The notes under the pieces: model-generated
What the model saw: only the letters and a program-made list of their open reading frames with translations
Told to the model about the DNA's origin: nothing
The model's database searches: none
IMG/VR virus record: IMGVR_UViG_3300005663_000143
Coordinates: 1 to 32,239 of that record
Reading direction: 5' to 3' (one strand)
From: a virus
DNA: 32,239 nucleotides
In this document: positions 26,385-32,239 of the stretch, piece after piece
How positions within the stretch are numbered: the stretch's first letter is position 1
How the letters are laid out: every line of letters begins with the position of its first letter
Made by a program: the position numbers and the translations under genes

Positions 26385-26873
26385 ATGGACAAGAAAGAGC
26401 TGCAACGAAAGATGGGGAAGCGGAACCGGACCGCCGGCAAGGGGTTCGAGCGCCGCACCGCCAAGAAGATCGCGTTCACGTTTGGCTGGGGCTGGCAAAA
26501 GTTCGCCGACCGTGCCGGTTCCGGCCACAAGCAGTCACACGACGCCGTACCGCACGCTCCCTACAGCGATACGTTTCCCTACTGGTGGGAGTGCAAGTAC
26601 CGTCAGGGCTGGTCGCTCCGGAGCCTGTTCAGGGACCCGAAGAAGTCGATCATCTACCAGTGGTTCATCGAGGCGCGGGACGATGCCCCGATTGACCTCA
26701 ACCCACTGCTCGTGTTCTCGATGCCGCACCAGCAGGTGTTCTGCATGACGGACCAGGACGGGTTCGACTTCCTCTCTGACTTTTTCGATCTGCCCGCCCA
26801 TCTGGTGTTCGTGGTCGACGACGAGGCCTATTTCGTCTGTCTGCTTGACGACTTTCTGGGGTCCATCGGATGA
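26385..26873 (+). CDS. PD-(D/E)XK nuclease, possible Holliday junction resolvase
   Basis: The 162-residue protein has the restriction-nuclease-fold core: GKGFERRTAKKIA (18-30, E22), HDAV (52-55, D53), and FPYWWECKYRQGWS (64-77), giving E69-x-K71. This D, E-x-K set binds metal. The N-terminus is basic (MDKKELQRKMGKRNR). The layout resembles archaeal-type and phage junction resolvases, which would fit next to a T4-style recombination set in place of gp49. A simple endonuclease or a packaging-linked nuclease is also possible. The ATG has GGAAGGAG in the leader element upstream. Its stop overlaps the next start by ATGA. Confidence 0.7.
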   Translation: MDKKELQRKMGKRNRTAGKGFERRTAKKIAFTFGWGWQKFADRAGSGHKQSHDAVPHAPYSDTFPYWWECKYRQGWSLRSLFRDPKKSIIYQWFIEARDDAPIDLNPLLVFSMPHQQVFCMTDQDGFDFLSDFFDLPAHLVFVVDDEAYFVCLLDDFLGSIG

Positions 26874-27559
26874 CCGATATGGGCACGCAGTTGTCACGGC
26901 ACTCCAACTACTACGTCTATCTGTCGGGTCCTATGACGGGCCTCCCGGAGCTCAACTTCCCCGCGTTCCGCGCTGCCTCGAAGGACATCAAGGCCCACGG
27001 TTGGAAAGTTTTCAGCCCCGCTGAAACTGACGGCGGTGACACCTCGAAGTCCCGCCCGCACTACATGCGGCAGGATGTCGGGGCGCTTCTGGAAGTCGAC
27101 GCGGTGGTGGTGTTGCCGGGTTGGCAGAATTCCGCAGGAGCACGCCTCGAGGTGGCGATTGCTCGCGAGCTGGGATTGGAGTTGATAACGTACCCCACTA
27201 TGGGGCCGCTTCTGGAGGTCGACGAGGAGCCGGATGTGGCGCCGACCCGGGCGTCCATCTTCCCGGAGGCTGCGGAAGTCCGCAAGCAGCGGCCCGTGGC
27301 CAGCGGCGTGCTCGACTATTTCCCCGACGCGTTCGTCGAGATCGCACATGTCTCGTGGGTCGGTAACGAACAGCACAACCCGGGTGAGCACCTGCACTGG
27401 GCTCGAGGCAAGAGCAGTGACGAGGGCGACGCGCTGATCCGCCATTTTCTGCAGCGTGGGGGGATCGACACCGACGGGACGCGGCACTCGGCCAAGATGG
27501 CCTGGCGGGCGCTGGCACTGCTGCAGAAGGAGGTAGAACTCGACCGCGAATCCGCGTGA
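26870..27559 (+). CDS. DUF4406 fused to dATP/dGTP diphosphohydrolase-type (DUF5664) domain
   Basis: The 229-residue protein joins two domains. Residues 14-110 are DUF4406, related to nucleoside 2-deoxyribosyltransferases (YVYLSGPMTG, VDAVVVLPGWQNSAGARLEVAIARELGL). Residues about 145-222 match DUF5664, a phage helical nucleotide pyrophosphohydrolase-type domain (DYFPDAFVEIAHVSWVG, HLHWARG, EGDALIRHF, TRHSAKMAWRALALL) with conserved His and Asp. Both parts point to handling of deoxynucleotides, for example clearing dGTP or dATP, or making a modified pool. Joined with a second deoxyribosyltransferase-like gene (6180), it suggests altered base metabolism. Start at ATG 26870 overlapping the nuclease stop. 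Confidence 0.75.
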   Translation: MTDMGTQLSRHSNYYVYLSGPMTGLPELNFPAFRAASKDIKAHGWKVFSPAETDGGDTSKSRPHYMRQDVGALLEVDAVVVLPGWQNSAGARLEVAIARELGLELITYPTMGPLLEVDEEPDVAPTRASIFPEAAEVRKQRPVASGVLDYFPDAFVEIAHVSWVGNEQHNPGEHLHWARGKSSDEGDALIRHFLQRGGIDTDGTRHSAKMAWRALALLQKEVELDRESA

Positions 27560-27640
27560 GAGTTTGATTGCCATGAGGGCACTTGCCTCTCCAGTATTGG
27601 GGGTGCGAAGTACACGCTCATTTTTTTCAAGGGGTGATGT
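27559..27640 (+). promoter_or_regulatory. Candidate late promoter region, copy 1
   Basis: AGAGTTTGATT (27559-27569) follows the stop of the DUF4406 gene. CTCTC begins 17 bases later (27587) and is followed by AGTATTG. The same order occurs at 29813-29852, with 18-base spacing and ATACTG, before the portal gene. Both copies lie in the only gaps of the packaging and structural block, so a late, phage-type promoter is likely. TTGATT looks like a -35 but no normal -10 stands at 17 bases. Confidence 0.45.
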
Positions 27641-28204
27641 TTGGTGGCCGGTAGGAAGAAGGATACTGAGAAGCGCACCCGATGCCTGGAGCTTTATAAG
27701 AAGCTCGGCAACCTCACGTTGGTCGCGAAGGAACTGGGTGTTGATCGATCGCAGCTCGGCCGATGGGCCAAAGAGGAGGGCTGGGACCGCCACCTCGCTG
27801 TGCTGAAGGACGAAGTGTCCCGGAAGTTGAAGCTTGGTGCACTCCAGCAGGCGGTCGATGTAGACGTCCATTCGGACGAGCTCGTCGACAACATGAAGCG
27901 CTTTCGCTTTCTGGTCACGAAGGCCATGGAGGATTTCGTAGACCAGGAGATGGAGTTCACCCAGATTGAGCAGGTGATGAAGATCTTGGCGCTGTGGGAC
28001 GACAAGCTTCGCCTCCACCTCGGCGAGCCCACCGCGAATATCCGTACGGATCACAATATCGTCCTGCACGGTCTGCCGGCCAACCGGAAGATCGCCATCA
28101 CGACGCTGCTCGAGATTGCCCAGTCCTCCCCTCATTACGAGCAGGGCGGGCCTGTCATCGACGTCACCCCTGAACCAGAGGCTCTCCCGCCCGGGGAGGA
28201 GTAG
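27641..28204 (+). CDS. terS: Terminase small subunit
   Basis: The 187-residue protein begins with an HTH (RKKDTEKRTRCLELYKKLGNLTLVAKELGVDRSQLGRWAKEEGWDR, residues 5-50) typical of small terminases that recognise the packaging site. A middle helical part (about 75-130) would form the ring core. A flexible tail follows (QGGPVIDVTPEPEALPPGEE). The start is TTG 27641 or GTG 27644; AAGGGG lies 6 and 9 bases upstream of these. The gene directly precedes the large terminase, separated by five bases, supporting the assignment. Confidence 0.75.
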   Translation: MVAGRKKDTEKRTRCLELYKKLGNLTLVAKELGVDRSQLGRWAKEEGWDRHLAVLKDEVSRKLKLGALQQAVDVDVHSDELVDNMKRFRFLVTKAMEDFVDQEMEFTQIEQVMKILALWDDKLRLHLGEPTANIRTDHNIVLHGLPANRKIAITTLLEIAQSSPHYEQGGPVIDVTPEPEALPPGEE

Positions 28205-28209
28205 CGCGC

Positions 28210-29814
28210 GTGTGCGAGGTGGGCCAGGAGGGGGAACCACGGATCATCACGCCCTGGGCGCCCCAGGTTGAGCTCCCGAATCTCGGGGCTCTGGAGGACG
28301 CGGAAGTTGAGCTGGTCCAGCAGGGGCTTCAGCAGGAGCTGATTGTGCTTGCTCGCAAGGATCCGAACGTCTTCGTCGCGCTCCATTTTATGCGGGCCCA
28401 GCACCCGATGCACATCGAGTGGCAGGACCTGCTGAGCGAGCACTCACGCATCCTGATAGCGGCTCCACGTGGGTGTGGCAAGTCAACCCAGATCTCGGTG
28501 CTGCGGTGCCTGTGGGAGATCGGTAACAGCCTGGCGATCCGCATCAAGGAGGTGTCGGTCAGTCAGACGCGGGCGAAGAAGAACCTGCAGGAGATTGGCC
28601 GCCACATCGTCGAGTGCCCGTCCGGCGTCTGCCAGGCCGTGTTTCCCGATATGCAGCCTGACCCCGATAAGGCCTGGTCGAGCGAGCAGATCAATGTCCT
28701 GCGCCCCAAGGGTACGCTCGACAGTCGTGACTCGACCGTCGAGGCCTGGGGCGTGACGAGCTCGCCGGAGGGCGGGCGTGCTGACATCATCCTGTACGAC
28801 GACATCACGTCACTCCAGACCTCTGTCGTGGAGGAGCGCAGCCGCGACAACATCACGAATGCGTTTGAGGGTACCTGGGCAGACGTCAAGTCCGGCCCGC
28901 AGGCTCGCTTCTGGTACATCTGTACGCTCTGGCACGAGGATGACTGCTCAATGCGGGTCATCAAGAACCCCGCGTGGCAGCACCGCGTCTACGGTGTCGC
29001 GGACGACTTCAACTCTATCGAGTCCTGGCACGGCTCCTCGTTTGATCTGCCGATTCCCGGCGGTCAGGATTGGACCAAAGAGGCGTACGAGGCGGAGTGC
29101 CAGGAGCGCGGTGTCTTTGTCTTCAACCGTTCGCACCGTAACCGTCCCATGGATGAGTCGGTCCGGCTGTTCCGTAGGGAGTTCTTCTACGGCGACGACA
29201 ATTCCGACGGCTCGATCGTGTACGGCATCTCTCCCGACGACCCCGAGTTCGCCGAGTACACCCGTTACACCGGAGTGGATCTCGGGATTGGGCTCAAGAA
29301 GACCAACTGCCCCAGCGTCATCTTCACTGTGGCGGTCGCCGACGGGACGGGGAGCCTCCCGAAGGGCACCCGGATCCCGATCGACATTCGGCGCGGCCAC
29401 TGGACCTCTCCCAATACAGCTCGACAGCTCATTGACGTCTACGAGACCTACCATCCGAACGCCGTCATGGTGGAGAACAACTACTACCAGCAGGCGTTGA
29501 TCGACTGGATGGAGGACATGGATGGGGTCAACCTTCCGCTCGAGGCTCACCGGACCGGTAGCCAGAAGATGGACCTCAACGAGGGCATCCCGTTGCTGGC
29601 GGCCGAGTTCCAGCGGGGCAACTGGGTCATCCCGATGAAGTTTCGGCATCCCGACGGGTGCGTGTGCCCCTGGTGCGTATGGCTCTACGAGATGGTCAAC
29701 TGGTACCCCGGGTCCAAGAAGACCGACACCGTCATGGCTCTTTGGATTGCCCAGCGGGCGATCAAGTTTCGGGCGCGCCAGGCCGGTGGGTTTGGGATCT
29801 GGAACTTCGGTTAG
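28210..29814 (+). CDS. terL: Terminase large subunit
   Basis: The 534-residue packaging motor and nuclease has Walker A APRGCGKST (85-93), Walker B GRADIILYDDIT near 190-200, and coupling motif region FWYICTLWH. In the C-terminal half the RNase H-fold nuclease starts at YTGVDLGIG with an Asp near 357, continues through NAVMVENNYYQQALIDWMED, and has a late acidic motif in KTDTVMALW. CPWC near residue 490 could hold a metal. Start: GTG 28210 with GGGGAGGAG upstream. A second, stronger ribosome-type site (CAGGAGGGGGAACC, near 28225-28238) lies inside the gene with no start codon behind it. The protein looks complete. Confidence 0.88.
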   Translation: MCEVGQEGEPRIITPWAPQVELPNLGALEDAEVELVQQGLQQELIVLARKDPNVFVALHFMRAQHPMHIEWQDLLSEHSRILIAAPRGCGKSTQISVLRCLWEIGNSLAIRIKEVSVSQTRAKKNLQEIGRHIVECPSGVCQAVFPDMQPDPDKAWSSEQINVLRPKGTLDSRDSTVEAWGVTSSPEGGRADIILYDDITSLQTSVVEERSRDNITNAFEGTWADVKSGPQARFWYICTLWHEDDCSMRVIKNPAWQHRVYGVADDFNSIESWHGSSFDLPIPGGQDWTKEAYEAECQERGVFVFNRSHRNRPMDESVRLFRREFFYGDDNSDGSIVYGISPDDPEFAEYTRYTGVDLGIGLKKTNCPSVIFTVAVADGTGSLPKGTRIPIDIRRGHWTSPNTARQLIDVYETYHPNAVMVENNYYQQALIDWMEDMDGVNLPLEAHRTGSQKMDLNEGIPLLAAEFQRGNWVIPMKFRHPDGCVCPWCVWLYEMVNWYPGSKKTDTVMALWIAQRAIKFRARQAGGFGIWNFG

Positions 29815-29882
29815 AGTTTGATTTACAACGTCTCCCCTACCCTCTCATACTGTGGATTCAGGTGTGGAACCCATATAAGGAG
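29813..29882 (+). promoter_or_regulatory. Candidate late promoter region, copy 2
   Basis: AGAGTTTGATT (29813-29823) starts within the terL stop codon. CTCTC (29842-29846) follows 18 bases later, then ATACTG, the same order as before the small terminase gene. A TATAAGGAG box just upstream of the portal start combines a possible -10-like word with the ribosome site. The 70-base gap has no gene. Confidence 0.45.
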
Positions 29883-29884
29883 AG

Positions 29885-32239
29885 GTGAAGGCGTTGTCGG
29901 TACCGATCAGGGGAGCAGGAGAAACCGTCAGTCTCGAGGAGGCCCGCCGGCTCGTTGACAGTGGGCAGGCGCGGGTCACCCGGGCCGCGAATCCACAGTT
30001 GGTGCCGGTGACCCCAGCTGGGGTCACCAGCCGTGGCTGGCGTGATGACCACGTAGGGGGCGGGTTTGGTTCGGTCTTCATGCCCGACAGCACGACCGGG
30101 TGGGACCATAGGCTTTCGCGAAAGGATCTGCGTGAGACCTATATGAAGTCAGCCGCGGTTCGGCCATGCGTCGATTTCATTGTTCGCGCTCTCTCGACCT
30201 GCCCATGGCGCATCATCGCGGAGCCCGGCGTGCCGAAGCGCGACTTCAATCGCGCCGTCGATCTCTTTACCCGTCCGGCGCCGGGTCATTCCTTCCGGGG
30301 AGTCCGGGCCCAGTACCTCAACGATCTGCTGGTCATGGACGGTGCCGTGATCGAGAAGGTATTTACTCGGGGCGGCGACCTGGTCGAGTTCATCCCGCGG
30401 GATTTCGCCAGGTTCGCGGTCAAGTGGGACTACAACGGAATTATCGAGGAGTTCGTTCAGGTTGTGAAGCTCAGCGACAAGAGTGAGAAGAAGGTCAGGT
30501 TTACCCCGGACCAGATTTCCTACTCGGTACTGTACCCGCGCACCAACAGTCCTTACGGGACCCCGATCATCGAAACGATTACACAGGAGGTCGCAGCTCT
30601 CATACTGGCAAGCGTGGATATCGCGGCCTTCTTCAATGATAACGAGATTCCACAGGGCATCTTGGCGCTTGGGGATGTCGGCGAAGAAGGGTACTTACGG
30701 GCCAAGGAAGAGTTCACTGCGAACAAGGGCGGTAAGAACAACACGAAGATGTACGCGACCTACGGCCCCGGCGAACCCCCGAAGTGGGTCCCGTTCCGCC
30801 GGCCGTACCGCGAGCAGGAGATCGCGCTGATCGTGCCCCGGATTGAGAAGATAATTTTTAGAAATTTCGGCGTAACTCCGCTGGACATGGGACAATCTGC
30901 AGATGTTAACAGAAGTTGCTATAGTGCCGACACAGAGACGTTGACGCAGCGTGGGTGGAAGACGCTTCCGGATCTTCGGGATGATGATTGTGTCGCTACG
31001 TTCAACCCGGAGACCCGTCAGATTGAGTACCGATGTTCTGCAGATGGCGTTTACCGTGCTCCCTACAGAGGCGAAATGGTCCATTTCCACAGCCTGCAGG
31101 TGGACGTAATGGTCACGCCTGACCACCGGATGTGGGCGCGTGACTTCTCGAACAGCAAGTTGGGAGACGGTCGCCATCCTTACAAGACCTATCGGGCCCA
31201 CGAGTTGGAGATAGCGAATACTCGGTGGGCATTTCGCGGTGCGGTTGAACACAGGGGGGACCGCAAGGAGGGTTTCGTTCTCCCGGGCTGCACTGTTGGT
31301 GGGGGGCCTAACGGCGACTACCCTGATCGCGGGATTCCCATGGATTTGTTTATGGAGTTTTTGGGGTATTGGCTCTCTGAGGGGCATGCCAAGCGCTACG
31401 GGAAGGGTACTTGGAAGATCAATCTGTGTCAGTCTGAAGCGTCCCCAGTGGTTGAGCGTATGCAGTATGTGGTGGACCAGATGCCGGTAGCTTTTGACCG
31501 CCGAACCAGCGCGGACAACACACGCCGCTGGCAGGTGGCTGACAAGGCATTGTGCTCGTGGCTCATCGAACACTGCGGCCAAGGGGCCGGAGAAAAGAGG
31601 CTACCTGAGTTTATTTGGGGTCTGTCCAGGGACCAGTTAGAGATTCTCTACAATGCGCTTATTGCAGGGGACGGCAGTCGAGATCCTCGCCCGAACCGGA
31701 AGGCAGCTTGCTACTACTCCAAGTCGAAGCAGCTTGCTGACGGGGTTCAGCTTCTTGCTATTAGTCTTGGGTACCGTGCCCATATAAGTGTTGTGCATCA
31801 GCGGAACGGTTATGACCCAGTTTACCGGGTGAGTATTGTCGAAGGGTGCTTTGAGGCTTCGGTTCGGGCAAACACCAATGTAGACCGTGTCGAGTATGAC
31901 GGCGAGGTCTACTGTTTCTCGGTTCCTCCGAACCAACTGTTCTTGACCCGTCGGAACGGAAGGATTGCCATTCAGGGCAACACCGCGGAGGCGTACAAGG
32001 AGCTGCGGGTCTTCAACCTCTTCAAGCCCCTGATGGACCTGATGGCGGAGAAGTTCACGTTTGACCTCCTCCACGAGATCCATCCCGGGCTGTTCCTCGA
32101 GCTTGTGCACACGGCTCAGATCGGGGATGAGTCTACCGCGGTCGACACCGACATCCCCGGTGAGGGCGAGGGCGCCAGCATGACTTCCTCTGGCCAGGTG
32201 CCACGTGGTTATCGCGCGACTCCGTTCTTCGGTCTTTCT
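29885..32239 (+). CDS. Portal protein with intein (cut off by window end)
   Basis: The frame is open from GTG 29885 (or TTG 29894, which has better spacing from GAGAGG) to the window edge. Residues 1-344 are N-extein, 345-699 the intein, 700 to at least 785 C-extein. The N-extein shows the phage portal layout: TYMKSAAVRPCVDFIVRAL, NDLLVMDGAVIEKV, FTPDQISYSVLYPRTNSPYGTPIIETI, and FGVTPLDMGQSADVNRS before the intein. It resumes TAEAYKELRVFNLFKPLMDLM after it. The joined extein sequence reads smoothly across the junction. The portal forms the ring through which DNA enters. N-extein codons in the 66 bases before the intein use ATA, AGA and AAT, unlike the rest of the gene. Confidence 0.88.
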   Translation, partial: MKALSVPIRGAGETVSLEEARRLVDSGQARVTRAANPQLVPVTPAGVTSRGWRDDHVGGGFGSVFMPDSTTGWDHRLSRKDLRETYMKSAAVRPCVDFIVRALSTCPWRIIAEPGVPKRDFNRAVDLFTRPAPGHSFRGVRAQYLNDLLVMDGAVIEKVFTRGGDLVEFIPRDFARFAVKWDYNGIIEEFVQVVKLSDKSEKKVRFTPDQISYSVLYPRTNSPYGTPIIETITQEVAALILASVDIAAFFNDNEIPQGILALGDVGEEGYLRAKEEFTANKGGKNNTKMYATYGPGEPPKWVPFRRPYREQEIALIVPRIEKIIFRNFGVTPLDMGQSADVNRSCYSADTETLTQRGWKTLPDLRDDDCVATFNPETRQIEYRCSADGVYRAPYRGEMVHFHSLQVDVMVTPDHRMWARDFSNSKLGDGRHPYKTYRAHELEIANTRWAFRGAVEHRGDRKEGFVLPGCTVGGGPNGDYPDRGIPMDLFMEFLGYWLSEGHAKRYGKGTWKINLCQSEASPVVERMQYVVDQMPVAFDRRTSADNTRRWQVADKALCSWLIEHCGQGAGEKRLPEFIWGLSRDQLEILYNALIAGDGSRDPRPNRKAACYYSKSKQLADGVQLLAISLGYRAHISVVHQRNGYDPVYRVSIVEGCFEASVRANTNVDRVEYDGEVYCFSVPPNQLFLTRRNGRIAIQGNTAEAYKELRVFNLFKPLMDLMAEKFTFDLLHEIHPGLFLELVHTAQIGDESTAVDTDIPGEGEGASMTSSGQVPRGYRATPFFGLS
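30917..31981 (+). mobile_element. Intein with LAGLIDADG homing nuclease in the portal gene
   Basis: A 355-residue intein begins at Cys (TGC 30917-30919) in SCYSADTETLT and ends at Asn (AAC 31979-31981) in NGRIAIQGN, followed by Thr. Block A (CYSADTETLTQRGW), block B with TPDH, block F (VYCFSVPPNQLFL) and block G are all visible. Two LAGLIDADG motifs are present: FLGYWLSEG (148-156, acidic Glu) and LYNALIAGDG (244-253, acidic Asp), with 87 residues between, giving a full homing nuclease. The usual penultimate His is Gly (GN), and the +1 residue is Thr. Protein splicing would restore the portal; the nuclease would spread the intein. Confidence 0.9.

Noticed and set aside
26894-28240. 448-codon minus-strand frame across DUF4406 and terS
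   Set aside because: It crosses the probable late promoter and two plus-strand genes with known domains.
30695-31582. 295-codon minus-strand frame opposite the intein
   Set aside because: The plus frame contains complete intein blocks and LAGLIDADG motifs.
1-32239. CRISPR array or insertion sequence
   Set aside because: No regularly spaced repeats with unique spacers were seen, and no transposase or terminal inverted repeats. The intein and the start-signal repeats are the only mobile-type structures visible.

Overview
The window looks like part of a tailed double-stranded DNA bacteriophage genome, or a prophage of one. It is GC-rich, densely packed and almost free of intergenic space. It carries a terminase small subunit, a terminase large subunit and a portal protein at the right end, a full replication and recombination set in the middle, and an integrase cassette at the left. 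High GC, strong Shine-Dalgarno sites of the type AGGAGGGGGA, many GTG/TTG starts, a WhiB-like cysteine pattern and the overall gene mix suggest an actinobacterial host. That host assignment is inference.

Layout. 1-238: no gene, but nested inverted repeats (RNA structure or terminator). 239-3187: a leftward operon of mostly stop/start-overlapping genes: two Cys-rich zinc-type proteins, a permuted NlpC/P60-like enzyme, a GT-A glycosyltransferase, a small exported protein and small unknowns. 3188-3549: divergent control region with a leftward promoter candidate and a strong hairpin. 3550-6180: small genes, an AT-rich segment (about 4018-4205), an excisionase-like HTH gene overlapping a complete tyrosine integrase, and a 17-bp direct repeat at the integrase 3' end; this is a likely attP region. 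6180-7996: nucleoside deoxyribosyltransferase-like protein, small proteins and a PAPS-reductase-like PP-loop enzyme. 8004-9757: a degenerate HNH protein and an RlmN/Cfr-like radical SAM enzyme. 9754-15109: Mre11/SbcD, Rad50/SbcC, small Cys-rich proteins and a UvsW-like helicase. 15210-23868: unknown protein, DnaB-like helicase, DnaG-type primase, a possible dUTPase-fold protein, a UDG-DNA polymerase I fusion, a UvsY-like protein, a gp32-like ssDNA-binding protein and a RecA/UvsX recombinase. 23865-27559: membrane-anchored lytic transglycosylase, RmlB and RmlC homologues, a PD-(D/E)XK nuclease and a DUF4406-dGTP_diPhyd_N fusion. 27641-32239: terminase small and large subunits and a portal gene interrupted by a LAGLIDADG-bearing intein; the portal runs off the window.

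How the genes fit together. Mre11/Rad50 (T4 gp47/46), UvsW, UvsY-like, gp32-like and UvsX-like proteins together make a T4-style recombination-dependent replication set. Here they accompany a family A polymerase with an N-terminal uracil-DNA-glycosylase-like domain rather than a family B polymerase. The RmlB/RmlC pair plus the glycosyltransferase point to a deoxysugar used on a phage or host structure.

The least expected observation is a repeated leader element just upstream of independent translation starts. It has the core TGAGGG. In four leaders the six bases form the loop of a perfect 5-6 bp hairpin, with different stem sequences and on both strands. In six others the same bases sit in a linear motif close to CGACTGAGGGGAAGGAGG that runs into the Shine-Dalgarno site. 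It marks even an 18-codon and a 20-codon reading frame, and may be a genome-wide translation-control element.
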